DNA of 64,000 nucleotides, taken from the NCBI RefSeq assembly GCF_005886875.1, contig NZ_PNBY01000008.1, forward strand, positions 1-64,000, read 5' to 3'. Below are positions 40,620-49,690 of the stretch, in pieces (within the stretch, counting starts at the first letter, position 1; the number at the start of each line of letters is the position of its first letter). A model generated the notes under the pieces. The model had not been told where the DNA came from and made no database searches. It saw only the letters and a program-made list of their open reading frames with translations. The translations under genes were made by a program, and so were the position numbers. The DNA comes from Pseudoalteromonas aurantia (GTDB lineage: Bacteria; Pseudomonadota; Gammaproteobacteria; Enterobacterales; Alteromonadaceae).

Positions 40620-43600
40620 ATGAAACGTCACGGATCATCCGATCAAAAACGCGGTGCGAAAAAAAAATCTCCCGCAGTCAGTAAAAAAAAGGCGAATACA
40701 GCCAATAAAGTTAAAAATAAACTACCTAAGGTTCAGCAAAATCAAGCCGATTCGGCAAAAGAGCTCGGGCAGGCCGTACAAAGCATGAAAGCCTCAGGTG
40801 CCATACTTAAACCTAACTCAATTGCGCCTATTTTAACGCAATTGGCCAAGTTTAACCTTAATCAGGTCATGGCCGATAATGGTAATGTGCTTAAGCAACA
40901 ACTGCTTAGTTTAAGTAAAGCAGCGACACAGAATACAGGAAATAATGGTGCAATACAGGCACTAGAAAATCAGAAAAACGCCGCACAAGCAAAAGCACAA
41001 GAGGCTACCTCAGCGGCGGCAACTGAATTATCCGCACAGATGAGCCAAGGAGCCGATTTATCGCAGGCGATAGCCGGATTGAGTCAGCATGTGAAAGGAT
41101 TAGACTTTAGCGATTTTCAGCATGTGGTAAAACAAGATTTATCTGGGTTAAAGCAAGCACTGCCAGAAATTTCTAACTCGGTAGATATTGCGGGTTTAAC
41201 GGATGTGATTGCCCAGCATAGTGCTGCATTTTCAGCCAGTGGTGGTGAGCAAGTATTATCTCAGCAACTCGACTTATTAGCGTCGACTGCACCGCAAGTT
41301 TTAAATGCGTTGAATATGCCAGAAGCGGCAGAGTCACTTAAAACGGGGTTGGCGACTTTTAACCAGCTCGATATCCCAGGCATGATGGATGGCGACTTGT
41401 CGAGCCTAACAGCCACAGCACCACAAGTGTTAGAGAATATGGGATTCGGCCAAGCGGCCAATATGGTGGGTAAGGCACTGCCTGTGCTCGATAAGTTAGA
41501 CGCTGGCGCAGTATTGCAGGGCGACTTAAGCTCTTTGGCTGATGCAGCTCCTGCTGCACTTGATGCGTTAAACATGCCGCAAGCGGCACAAACAATCGAA
41601 AACATGTTACCTGCATTGCACAGCATTGATGCCGGTGCCATTATGCAAGGCGATTTAAGCTCGTTAAAAGATGCAGCGCCAGAGCTCATAAAAGCAGTGG
41701 ATATTGACGCGCTTAATCAGTCGATTGTGCAAAATATTCCAGCGCTCTCTCAGCTTGACTTAGCAGGCGTTGTTGAAGGGGATTTAAGCAGTTTATTAAA
41801 AACGGCTCCCGATATTTTGCGAACGGCCGACTTTGGTGGTGCGGCCGATGCAATGCAAACTGTTATGCCTGCATTGCAGCAGTTAGACATGAAAGGGCTT
41901 ATGAATGGAGATTTAAGCTCTTTAAAAGATGCGGCTCCTGAATTGATAAAAACCCTTGATTTAGAGGGTATACACCAGTCAATTACACAAAGAATACCTG
42001 CGCTAGAGCAGTTAGATTTAGCCGGTGTTGCCCAAGGTGATTTAAGCAGTTTACTCGATACGGCTCCTGATATTTTGCGCTCTGCTAATTTTGGGGGGGC
42101 CGCAGATGCAATGCAAACTGCGTTACCCGCGCTTAAGCAGCTTGATCCACAGGGGATCATGAGCGGTGACTTATCATCGCTTGAAAAAGCTGGGCCAGAA
42201 TTACTGCGCAACTTTGACTTTGGCGCAGCCGCAGACGTGCTTGAGCACGCCATGCCAGCAATGTCAAAGCTGGACATGAATGGTTTAATGCAGGGTGATT
42301 TAAGCTCACTGATGGACGCTGGACCCGATGCATTACGCGCATTCGGCTTGGGTGATGCAGCAGACAAATTTGGCGAAGCATTGCCCGCGCTGAAACAACT
42401 CGATATGAAAGGGATCGCCAGTGGCGATATTTCAACATTATTAGACGCAGGCCCTGGCTTATTAAACTCGTTAGGGTTAGAGGGCGCTGCGGGCATGATG
42501 GAATCGGCCTTACCTGCGTTAAAGCAGCTTGATGTAAAAGGCATTATGGGCGGAGACTTAGACTCGTTACTCAGTGCAGGACCTGATTTACTCAATGCCT
42601 TTGGTTTTGACGGTGCGGCCTCGTTTATGCAAGATCACGCCGCGACGTTGGCGAAATTAGATTTTAAAGGGATTTTAAAAGGCGACTTATCATCAATAAC
42701 GGGCGCACTCCCTGATTTACTCAACGGGTTTGGTTTAGGGGGGATTGCCGACATGTTCTCTGGCGGGGAAGCTGAGACTGACTTTGAAGCCCCTGACGAA
42801 GAAGAGAAGGAAAAAAAGAAAAAGCCTAAAAAGCGTAAAAATAAAGGCGGTAAAAAAGGCAACCGACGTAATAAAAAAGGCCGTGGTAATAAAGGCAAAG
42901 GGCGAGAGTCCCAACGAGAAGATGATCTCTCTGATGAGAAAAAGTCACTCAAAAGCAATAAAAAGCCATGGGCAAAAGACACTTCTTTTAAAACGAAGGA
43001 GTCAGCCAAGGTAAAAGCAAAACCGGCAAATAAGCCAAAGCTTTCTGTTATTGATGGCGGTTTGTCAGACGCTGAAAAAAATCAGCTGGCGAAAAAAACA
43101 CCATCTCAGACTAAAGCAAAAGCAGCGAATACCAAGGCGTCGAATACAAAATTGGGTAAACCGATGGCGGCTAATGACCCGATTTTTAGTAAGCCGAAAA
43201 AAGGGTTGTTTAAAGGCAAAGGGCTCATTAAGGGGATCACCAGAAGCCCACTTGGTAAGCTATTTGGCCGTTTGGCAGCACCGGTGACGGCTGCAATGGG
43301 TGTTATGGATGTGGCGTCAACTTTATCTGATAACAGCCTAACAAAACAGGAAAAATCAGAGCAAGTTGGACAGGCTGCGGGCAGTGCGGGTGGTGCTTTA
43401 GCCGGGGCCGCAGCGGGTGCCGCAATTGGTTCAGTGATCCCCGTGTTTGGTACTGCGATTGGTGGCATTGTTGGTGGTGCGTTAGGTGCCTTTGGTGGTG
43501 AATCATTAGGCGGTATGTTAGGTGGCTGGTTTGGCAGTACGTTAGACGAGTCTGATGAAAAGTCAGAAGCGAAATCTACTGAAAAAGCGGATACTACGCA

Positions 43601-44618
43601 GACAAACCAACAAACACCCAACCAAGTAAAAGAGGGTGCTACAGCCAAAGATCTCGCAAACACCAAGGATACGACCCCCCTTAAAACTGATGATGTGGCT
43701 GCAAGTAAGAAAGTTGACGCACCGTCAGAAAAGACAAGCAGTATTTTCAGCAGAATAATGGCAAATCCAGTAACGAAAATGCTTGGTGCGACGGGTATTG
43801 GCGCAGCATCTGGTGCATTGGGTAGTTTAGTTGGGGGACTATTTTCTGATTCTCCAGAAAAGGAGAAATCGACGCAAGGCGGGAATACAAGCGACACTGC
43901 ATCAGTGACTGGCAGCTCAGAAAGTCATGCTGAAACATCGTTAGATTATGTAAAAAATAACGTCATTAATGAAGTCAACATGTTTGCAGGTATTGCGGCT
44001 GAGATGGAGAAAAGTGCCGGTATTAAAAATGGACCGATGAGCAAGCTATCAAATGTTGGTGGTGGCGTTAGTGATCTGCTAAATGGCCATACGATACTCA
44101 ATGCTGCCAATGATGATTCACTGTCATTAAAGCAAAAAGCGACGACGATGGCTGGAACCGCAGCAGGTTGGGGGGCGAGTGAATGGGTTTCCGATAAAAT
44201 GGGGAAATTTAAAAACCGAACTGTTCGCATGTTTGCGCCCGTTGCCGGATATGCGACCAATGCATTAGTAGGTGCCCTAGGTGGTAATTTTTCAGGTTGG
44301 TTAACTGAGACGATATTTGGCAAAGATAAAGCCAATGAAGTTAAAACACCGCAGTTGTCTAATGGTGCACAAGCCTCGGGAGCAGACTTAAAAGCAGCCT
44401 CTTTGGCAGCGACGCCGAACAATAATACCGCAACAGGAAAATCAAACCGAACCGCAACTACGGGTGGCAGTGTCACCGTCAATGCAAACATTACTGTGAA
44501 CACCACCCCTGGCATGTCGGCGATTGAAATTGCTGAGCAAATTAAACAGGTGCTTGAACAAAAACAAGTGCAAGCACAACGAGATCTGCGTACTCGATAT
44601 ATTGATGAGGTAGCTTAA
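40620..44618 (+). CDS. T: Tape measure protein T with 43-residue repeat array (1332 aa)
   Basis: The tape measure sets tail length and is ejected through the tube. The start is ATG 40620 (AGG upstream; an in-frame TTG at 40599 is unlikely). Residues 1-30 are very basic. About residues 258-700 hold eleven repeats of about 43 residues with the core GDLSSL--AGP/AAP and LPALKQLD. A lysine/arginine-rich linker (about 727-769, e.g. KKKKPKKRKNKGGKKGNRR) follows. Then comes a glycine-zipper membrane region (about 920-970: GGALAGAAAGAAIGSVIP) and a second one near 1055-1077. The C-terminus reads VTVNANITVNTTPG, typical of tape measures. P2 T is about 815 residues, so a longer tail is expected. The stop overlaps the U start. 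Confidence 0.9.
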   Translation: MKRHGSSDQKRGAKKKSPAVSKKKANTANKVKNKLPKVQQNQADSAKELGQAVQSMKASGAILKPNSIAPILTQLAKFNLNQVMADNGNVLKQQLLSLSKAATQNTGNNGAIQALENQKNAAQAKAQEATSAAATELSAQMSQGADLSQAIAGLSQHVKGLDFSDFQHVVKQDLSGLKQALPEISNSVDIAGLTDVIAQHSAAFSASGGEQVLSQQLDLLASTAPQVLNALNMPEAAESLKTGLATFNQLDIPGMMDGDLSSLTATAPQVLENMGFGQAANMVGKALPVLDKLDAGAVLQGDLSSLADAAPAALDALNMPQAAQTIENMLPALHSIDAGAIMQGDLSSLKDAAPELIKAVDIDALNQSIVQNIPALSQLDLAGVVEGDLSSLLKTAPDILRTADFGGAADAMQTVMPALQQLDMKGLMNGDLSSLKDAAPELIKTLDLEGIHQSITQRIPALEQLDLAGVAQGDLSSLLDTAPDILRSANFGGAADAMQTALPALKQLDPQGIMSGDLSSLEKAGPELLRNFDFGAAADVLEHAMPAMSKLDMNGLMQGDLSSLMDAGPDALRAFGLGDAADKFGEALPALKQLDMKGIASGDISTLLDAGPGLLNSLGLEGAAGMMESALPALKQLDVKGIMGGDLDSLLSAGPDLLNAFGFDGAASFMQDHAATLAKLDFKGILKGDLSSITGALPDLLNGFGLGGIADMFSGGEAETDFEAPDEEEKEKKKKPKKRKNKGGKKGNRRNKKGRGNKGKGRESQREDDLSDEKKSLKSNKKPWAKDTSFKTKESAKVKAKPANKPKLSVIDGGLSDAEKNQLAKKTPSQTKAKAANTKASNTKLGKPMAANDPIFSKPKKGLFKGKGLIKGITRSPLGKLFGRLAAPVTAAMGVMDVASTLSDNSLTKQEKSEQVGQAAGSAGGALAGAAAGAAIGSVIPVFGTAIGGIVGGALGAFGGESLGGMLGGWFGSTLDESDEKSEAKSTEKADTTQTNQQTPNQVKEGATAKDLANTKDTTPLKTDDVAASKKVDAPSEKTSSIFSRIMANPVTKMLGATGIGAASGALGSLVGGLFSDSPEKEKSTQGGNTSDTASVTGSSESHAETSLDYVKNNVINEVNMFAGIAAEMEKSAGIKNGPMSKLSNVGGGVSDLLNGHTILNAANDDSLSLKQKATTMAGTAAGWGASEWVSDKMGKFKNRTVRMFAPVAGYATNALVGALGGNFSGWLTETIFGKDKANEVKTPQLSNGAQASGADLKAASLAATPNNNTATGKSNRTATTGGSVTVNANITVNTTPGMSAIEIAEQIKQVLEQKQVQAQRDLRTRYIDEVA
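41391..42780 (+). repeat. Eleven tandem 129-base coding repeats in the tape measure gene
   Basis: GGCGACTTA(A/T)GC(T/A)C-type starts recur every 126-132 bases from 41391 to 42691. The encoded units keep GDLSSL, a following AP or GP, an alpha-helical stretch with FGGAAD and a closing LPAL-QLD. Neighbouring units pair up in sequence (the GGAADAMQT units alternate with the IHQSITQ/LNQSIVQ units), indicating growth by duplication of a two-unit block. Confidence 0.85.
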
Positions 44619-45064
44619 TGGAAAAAGTAGTCAATGCATCACACATGATGCAATTAGGGGAGTTTAAGTTTTCTGTTGGAGGGGCTGCTTTTGACAATTT
44701 AAAGTTCAATACAGACTACCGCTGGAAAACACAAGACTCTCAAACTGAAGATAGCAGCCCTTCAATGCAGTTTGTGGGTGTTGGGGATCAAACGTTAAGT
44801 CTTACGGGCACAATTTACCCTCAATTGGTAAAAGATGGCCTGACACAGGTCGACAAAATGCGCGCAGAGGCAATCACTAAATTGCCTTTAAAGCTGACTT
44901 ATGTGCAAGCAAGTGGCAAGTCAGATCCCAGTGTGGGGCGTGTACTGGGCAACTGGATAATAATGTCGATCAGTGAAGATAGAACCCTATTTTTAAACGA
45001 TGGTATCCCACGAGAAATTAAGTTCTCTATGGAATTAAAGCGCCATGATGCAAACACCAAGTAA
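44618..45064 (+). CDS. U: Tail protein gpU
   Basis: The 148-residue product matches the P2 gpU family: MMQLGEFKFSVGGAAFDNLK at the start, YRWKTQDSQTEDSSPSMQFV (about 31-50), SLTGTIYPQL and GRVLGNWIIMSISEDRTLFL, ending IKFSMELKRHDA. It is a tail assembly or completion protein in the T-U-X-D block of P2-like phages. It begins on the tape-measure stop (TAATG). No anomaly seen. Confidence 0.9.
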   Translation: MEKVVNASHMMQLGEFKFSVGGAAFDNLKFNTDYRWKTQDSQTEDSSPSMQFVGVGDQTLSLTGTIYPQLVKDGLTQVDKMRAEAITKLPLKLTYVQASGKSDPSVGRVLGNWIIMSISEDRTLFLNDGIPREIKFSMELKRHDANTK

Positions 45065-45076
45065 TGAGGGAAGGCA

Positions 45077-45292
45077 ATGAATGGAGTAACTTATATTACC
45101 CGAGATGGGGACTGCTTAGACCATATTTGCTGGCGTCATTATGGGCGCAGCAGTGGCATGGTTGAATTAGTGCTAGAAGCAAACCATGGACTGGCTGAAA
45201 AAGGTGGTATTTATGCTGAAAATATCGCCATATTTTTGCCTGAAGTGATCACGAAACCGATTGCTGACAACGTTATTAATATTTGGGATTGA
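45077..45292 (+). CDS. X: Tail protein gpX (LysM-like)
   Basis: The 71-residue protein reads VTYITRDGDCLDHICWRHYG, then MVELVLEANHGLAEKGGIYA and a terminal IFLPEVITKPIADNVINIWD, the typical form of P2 gpX, a short LysM-type peptidoglycan-related domain. A GAGGGAAGG site precedes the start. In T6SS-like and P2-like systems this protein joins the hub/spike complex with gpD. It stands between U and D as in P2. Confidence 0.9.
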   Translation: MNGVTYITRDGDCLDHICWRHYGRSSGMVELVLEANHGLAEKGGIYAENIAIFLPEVITKPIADNVINIWD

Positions 45293-45302
45293 GGGAAGGA
45301 TT

Positions 45303-46313
45303 ATGGGTTTACAGCCTCAGTATTCAATTAAAGCAAACGGTAAAGAAGTGGCTGAACGTTTGCGAGACAGACTGGTTGAAGTGCGGGTTAGCCTGAAAAC
45401 GGGGCTACAAAGTGACACTTGTTATGTCAGGTTTGATAACCTAGGCACAGCACCAATCCAAGAACCAAAAGCGACAGATATTGTTGAAATTGCGATGGGG
45501 TATAAAAATGGCGCGGCGGATAAGTCGGCAAAACTATCGCCTTTAGGTGCATTTGAAGTGGGCGAATACAGTGTGTCAGGCCCTGTTCGTTCACTCGAGT
45601 TATTCGGCAATAAAATGCTGTGGCACACAGGTCTTAAAACCCCGAAACAAAAATCTTGGCCTGATGACCCGAGCACCCCCCAAAAGTTGGGTGATTTAGT
45701 GTCTGATATTGCTGCTGAGCATGGTTTAGACCCAAAAGTAGGCCCTGATTTTACAAGTATTGAACTGCCACATATTGAGCAAAGTGAAAGTGATTTACAA
45801 TTGCTGACTAAGCTTGCAGAGCAATATGATGCGGTGCTCAAAATAGCACAAGATAAACTCATTTTTATGGCAAGAGGTACAGGCAAGTCGTTGTCAGGTA
45901 AACCACTCAAAGAAGTTGAAATAGATGTTGGCCAATTATTGTCTTGGCACTATATGCAAGATGCTTATCGTAAAGTTGGCGAAGTCAAAGCGTATTTTTA
46001 TGATCAGAATGAAGCCAAGCGCAAACAAGTGAAAGCAGGCAAGGGCGCGCCAGCCACTACTCTACCTTATGTTTATGCAGATGAAGCCTATGCAACGCAA
46101 GCGGCCACAGCCAAACATAACCGGTTAAATCGCAGTGCCAAGTCCATGAGAGCAAAAGTCATTGGTGATCCCGCGATTGGTGCAGGAGCCGTTGTTAAAA
46201 TCGTCAACACCCAAACCACTGTAGACGGTAAGTGGTATGTCAGTGAAGTTGAACACTGCATTAATGGTGAGGGGTTTGCCTCTTATTTATTGTGTGAGCA
46301 AATTGCGTCTTAG
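45303..46313 (+). CDS. D: Late control / baseplate hub protein gpD
   Basis: From ATG 45303 (GGGAAGG site, 10 bases after gpX) the protein has 336 residues; codons back to 45261 overlap gpX and are rejected. It matches gpD: PQYSIKANGKEVAERLRDRL, SLKTGLQSDTCYVRFDNLG (about 29-47) and VEIAMGYKNGAADKSAKLSP. The mid region ELPHIEQSESDLQLLTKLAE is the gp27-like hub signature. The end GEGFASYLLCEQIAS is also typical. The hub holds the spike at the base of the tube. It is the last gene of the tail locus, and a bidirectional terminator follows. Confidence 0.9.
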   Translation: MGLQPQYSIKANGKEVAERLRDRLVEVRVSLKTGLQSDTCYVRFDNLGTAPIQEPKATDIVEIAMGYKNGAADKSAKLSPLGAFEVGEYSVSGPVRSLELFGNKMLWHTGLKTPKQKSWPDDPSTPQKLGDLVSDIAAEHGLDPKVGPDFTSIELPHIEQSESDLQLLTKLAEQYDAVLKIAQDKLIFMARGTGKSLSGKPLKEVEIDVGQLLSWHYMQDAYRKVGEVKAYFYDQNEAKRKQVKAGKGAPATTLPYVYADEAYATQAATAKHNRLNRSAKSMRAKVIGDPAIGAGAVVKIVNTQTTVDGKWYVSEVEHCINGEGFASYLLCEQIAS

Positions 46314-46632
46314 CGCGTTATCTACAATATTGTTTGATTTGAGCGTTTACTAATCGCAATACCCTTAGACCCTTTCAAGAATATTTTAAAGGCTTGATAT
46401 CACTTTAAGCCTTTTACGCTCTACTTTTTACATTCTGAATATATTGAATTTTAGTGTGCTTAAGCGAATGTCTGTGGCGCGCATACCCCTCTTCTATACA
46501 TCCTACCTAGACACTCCTTTCTCCATATAGGCTATCCTCGTTTGCAAAAACGGGCTCTGGCCTCCTTCCACTTTTAATTTCTTCATACACAATTTATTGT
46601 CATTTCCAATTTGAGTTATTTTAGCTTTTTCA
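46314..46632. other. Non-coding gap between tail locus and chromosome genes
   Basis: Apart from the terminator at 46388-46415 I see no gene, tRNA, integrase remnant or att-like direct repeat here. The stretch is pyrimidine rich. The border of the tail locus is therefore not marked by a typical prophage attachment site. Confidence 0.45.
46388..46415. terminator. Terminator at the right border of the tail locus
   Basis: AAAGGCTT and AAGCCTTTT pair around GATATCACTTT with T/A tracts on both sides, so it may work for gpD (+) and for the convergent transporter gene (-). Confidence 0.65.
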
Positions 46633-47529
46633 TTATGCGCTTAGTAACACACCCACCCCAAATAAGGCTAACAATCCCCCTATTATCATGTTACGTGTGA
46701 TCGCTTCTTTTTTAATGAACGCGAGTGCCATTACCATTAATGGTGCGGTTGCTAAAATAGTTTGTGCAATAGCAGGGTCGGTATTTTTTACCGCGCCGAG
46801 CTGTAACCAAAGGCCAATAAAGGTGCCAAAGAACACCGCGATAAATAACCATTTTTTATTGCTGATCCCTTTGAGTCTGATGGCTTTGCTTAGGCTGTGT
46901 TCCTTTAAAAATGCCACTAAAATAGCCACAGCGAACGTGCCAGACAGCAAGCGGATCATCGCTGCCCATAGGCTACTGGTTGCTTCATCGCCCATACCTG
47001 CCTTTGACATCACCATCCCCGCGGCTTGGCAACTGGCTGCAATTATGGCAAATGCGACGCCGAATTTGTATTGTTGTTTGTCAACCTTGGGTAAAGCACG
47101 GTTTGGCTTGATAGCTAAAATAACCCCAACAGTGGTGATGGCTATGCCAAACCAAGCGACGGTGTTTAAGTATGTGCCCAAAATGATAATATTGAGTATC
47201 CCCGCGATGGCTGGTGCCAACGATTCAATGACTAAGGTTCTGGCGGGGCCTATGTTTCTTAGCGCTGCAAAATAGGCGCTGTCTCCAATAGCGATACCAA
47301 CAATGCCACTTGCGATTAACCATAGCCATGCATTAGCGTGACTGGGTAGTGCACTGTCCTGTAATAGTACTAAAACAACACACATCATGGCACATGCCAT
47401 AACGCCTTTACTGACATTTAGCTCAAAGGGTGACAGTGTATGACTAAATCGCTTATAAATAATTGTAGAGCACGCCCACACCAACGCAGCACTCAGTGCT
47501 GCAATCTCACCTAACCCAATATTTAACAT
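46633..47529 (-). CDS. EamA/DMT-family transporter
   Basis: The 298-residue protein is strongly hydrophobic, with about ten membrane helices in two EamA halves: ALVWACSTIIYKRFSHTLSP near the start, GIVGIAIGDSAYFAALRNIG (about 74-93) and the second half ending MIIGGLLALFGVGVLL. This drug/metabolite transporter family usually exports amino acids or small metabolites across the inner membrane; the substrate cannot be read from the sequence. It lies back to back with metA, sharing an intergenic region with a MetJ site, so a link to methionine-related export is possible but speculative. Confidence 0.85.
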   Translation of the reverse strand: MLNIGLGEIAALSAALVWACSTIIYKRFSHTLSPFELNVSKGVMACAMMCVVLVLLQDSALPSHANAWLWLIASGIVGIAIGDSAYFAALRNIGPARTLVIESLAPAIAGILNIIILGTYLNTVAWFGIAITTVGVILAIKPNRALPKVDKQQYKFGVAFAIIAASCQAAGMVMSKAGMGDEATSSLWAAMIRLLSGTFAVAILVAFLKEHSLSKAIRLKGISNKKWLFIAVFFGTFIGLWLQLGAVKNTDPAIAQTILATAPLMVMALAFIKKEAITRNMIIGGLLALFGVGVLLSA

Positions 47530-47593
47530 ACCTTCCCTTTAATTTATGTTTGTTATTATTCTTTTAATGTGGATAATAACGCTCATGTTGTTT

Positions 47594-47617
47594 AGACGTC
47601 TGTACATCTAGAGGTTG
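47594..47617 (+). promoter_or_regulatory. MetJ operator (met boxes) upstream of metA
   Basis: A perfect met box AGACGTCT (47594-47601) is followed at 8-base spacing by GTACATCT (5 of 8) and AGAGGTTG (5 of 8). This fits the tandem 8-base arrangement bound by MetJ with S-adenosylmethionine, directly upstream of and touching the metA -35 box. Confidence 0.8.
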
Positions 47618-47644
47618 AAATTTCTGTCGTTGCGTTCATAATAA
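47615..47644 (+). promoter_or_regulatory. Likely metA promoter
   Basis: TTGAAA (47615-47620), 18 bases, TAATAA (47639-47644). It abuts the met boxes, so MetJ bound there would block polymerase. Confidence 0.6.
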
Positions 47645-47672
47645 CAGAGTATTCTAAACTCAGGAGAACCGT

Positions 47673-48620
47673 GTGCCGATCACAGTCAAAGACGAATTAC
47701 CCGCTATTTTGCAGTTACGTCAAGAAAATGTGTTTGTAATGCCAAAAAGTCGTGCAAAGTCGCAAGAGATCCGCCCGATGCGTTTGGCCATTTTAAACTT
47801 GATGCCTAATAAAGTAGAAACGGAAGTTCAGTTTATTCGTTTACTGGCTAATTCTCCTTTGCAGGTAAATGTTGATCTGTTGCGGCTAGACACTCACCGC
47901 AGCTCTGAAAATTCAGAGCATCACTTAGATATGTTTTATCGTTATTTCTCAGATGTAAAAGACCACAATTATGATGCACTTATTGTGACGGGCGCACCGT
48001 TGGCACATTTAGAATATGAAGATGTAACATACTGGAGTGAACTACAAACCTTTTTTGATTGGGCTGAGAACCATGTGACGTCAACGTTGTTTTCTTGTTG
48101 GGCTGCCCATGCAGGGTTATTTCATCACTATGGATTAAAACGAGAGCTTAAAAAGAATAAACTGTGTGGTGTGTTTAAACACCGTTGTTACTTTGAACAT
48201 GGTGCGTTGACGCGAGGCTTTGACGACGAATTTGTGGTGCCGCATTCTCGCTATGGTCATATTGATGCAGAAAAAATTGATAACAATGATGATTTAATTA
48301 CTCTTGCTGGCTCAGAAAGGGTCGGGGCGTATTTAATTAAGAATCAATCTGGGAGCCAAGTTTACTTAACGGGTCACCCTGAATATGATGCTAATACATT
48401 GCAAAAAGAATATACCAGAGATCTGAGCAAAAGTGCCGATGCTGCTATGCCTGAGGGATACTTTCCCGATGATAATGCAGACAAACGGCCATCTAAAACG
48501 TGGCAAAGTCATGCCTTTTTGTTATTCTCGAACTGGCTGAACTACTATGTTTACCAAACCACGCCATATGATATTAATCTCGTTAGCCAAGATGTAAGGA
48601 CTAACAGCTATGCCGAATAA
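47673..48620 (+). CDS. metA: Homoserine O-acyltransferase (succinyl or acetyl) MetA
   Basis: Catalyses the first committed step of methionine synthesis, acylating homoserine in the cytosol. The 315-residue product aligns with E. coli MetA without gaps over the first 140 residues. The nucleophile is Cys142 in [12 protein letters not shown], and the His/Glu pair is in [15 protein letters not shown] (about 236-250). The C-terminus [14 protein letters not shown] is typical. The start is GTG 47673 behind CAGGAGA. Acyl-donor choice (succinyl- or acetyl-CoA) cannot be decided by name alone. It is preceded by met boxes and overlaps the next gene by 11 bases, so it forms an operon with the two methionine synthase parts. 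Confidence 0.95.
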   Translation: MPITVKDELPAILQLRQENVFVMPKSRAKSQEIRPMRLAILNLMPNKVETEVQFIRLLANSPLQVNVDLLRLDTHRSSENSEHHLDMFYRYFSDVKDHNYDALIVTGAPLAHLEYEDVTYWSELQTFFDWAENHVTSTLFSCWAAHAGLFHHYGLKRELKKNKLCGVFKHRCYFEHGALTRGFDDEFVVPHSRYGHIDAEKIDNNDDLITLAGSERVGAYLIKNQSGSQVYLTGHPEYDANTLQKEYTRDLSKSADAAMPEGYFPDDNADKRPSKTWQSHAFLLFSNWLNYYVYQTTPYDINLVSQDVRTNSYAE

Positions 48621-49680
48621 TTTACCGTCGAATAAAAGCGCAGCTTTAACCGAGGCAATGAAGAACCGTATTCTGATCCTAGATGGTGCAATGGGTACCA
48701 TGATCCAGCAATATAAATTTGAAGAAGAAGACTATCGTGGAGCGCGCTTTAGAGATTGGCATGTGTTGATCAAAGGCAATAACGATTTATTGAGTTTGAC
48801 TAAACCAGAGGTGATCAGAGATATTCACAGTCAGTTTTTAGCATCTGGTGCAGACATTATTGAAACAAATACCTTTAATGCCACGACCATTTCAATGGAC
48901 GATTACGAAATGGCTAGCCTTAGCCGTGAAATCAATATTGAGTCGGCGAAATTGGCAAGAGCGGTGTGCGACGAATTTACCGCACAAAACCCAGATAAAC
49001 CTCGCTATGTCGCGGGCGTGTTAGGGCCGACGTCAAAAACCTGTTCAATTTCTCCGGATGTAAATGACCCAGGTTATCGCAATATTACCTTTGATAAACT
49101 AGTTGAGGCCTATGTTGAGTCAACGCTTGCTTTAATGGAGGGAGGCGCGGATCTCATTTTAATCGAAACCATTTTTGATACATTAAATGCAAAAGCAGCC
49201 TCGTTTGCTGTTGAAGAAGCGTTTGAGCAAGCGGGCGTTACCTTGCCAGTGATGATCTCAGGTACTATTACCGATGCATCTGGTCGCACGTTATCAGGTC
49301 AAACAACCGAAGCGTTTTATAACTCTATTCGTCATATAAAGCCTATTTCAATAGGACTAAACTGTGCATTAGGACCTGATCTGCTACGTCAGTATGTGGT
49401 GGAATTATCACGAGTGTGCGAGACATTTACGTCGGTTCATCCGAACGCCGGTTTACCTAATGAATTTGGTGAATATGACCTAGAAGCGGATGAAATGGCG
49501 AAAGAAATTATAGATTGGGGTAAAGAGGGCTACATTAATATTGTTGGAGGCTGTTGTGGGACGACGCCTGCGCATATTAAAGCCTTTGCTGATGGCCTTA
49601 CAGGTCTACAACCTCGTGCATTACCTAAACTAGATATACGTATGCGTTTGGCTGGTCTTGAAGCCTGTAATTTGAATTAG
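48610..49680 (+). CDS. metH: Methionine synthase, homocysteine-binding part (split MetH)
   Basis: The 356-residue protein corresponds to the first domain of cobalamin-dependent methionine synthase: [20 protein letters not shown] (about 22-41), [19 protein letters not shown] and [20 protein letters not shown]. The zinc cysteines lie in [14 protein letters not shown] (about 252) and [14 protein letters not shown] (about 315-316). It stops at [10 protein letters not shown], exactly where the E. coli protein passes from the homocysteine barrel into the pterin barrel. It starts inside the metA stop region and is followed 10 bases later by the rest of the enzyme, so the two chains probably assemble into one enzyme. 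Confidence 0.95.
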   Translation: MPNNLPSNKSAALTEAMKNRILILDGAMGTMIQQYKFEEEDYRGARFRDWHVLIKGNNDLLSLTKPEVIRDIHSQFLASGADIIETNTFNATTISMDDYEMASLSREINIESAKLARAVCDEFTAQNPDKPRYVAGVLGPTSKTCSISPDVNDPGYRNITFDKLVEAYVESTLALMEGGADLILIETIFDTLNAKAASFAVEEAFEQAGVTLPVMISGTITDASGRTLSGQTTEAFYNSIRHIKPISIGLNCALGPDLLRQYVVELSRVCETFTSVHPNAGLPNEFGEYDLEADEMAKEIIDWGKEGYINIVGGCCGTTPAHIKAFADGLTGLQPRALPKLDIRMRLAGLEACNLN

Positions 49681-49690
49681 GAAGTCGTCA

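Noticed and set aside
41261..43897. Long open frames on the minus strand of the tape measure gene
   Set aside because: They mirror the repetitive, GC-biased coding strand (Ser/Pro/Ala-rich mirror translations) and lack start signals; typical antisense shadows.
1..46313. Complete temperate prophage
   Set aside because: No capsid, portal, terminase, integrase, replication or lysis genes and no att repeat at the right border; only tail genes are present in this window, though the left part is cut off.
36634..46313. Type VI secretion system or MAC/Afp-type injection system
   Set aside because: Gene order and families (V, W, FI, FII, E/E', T, U, X, D) are those of a P2/R-pyocin tail; no TssB/C-JKLM membrane complex or Afp-type AAA ATPase is seen.
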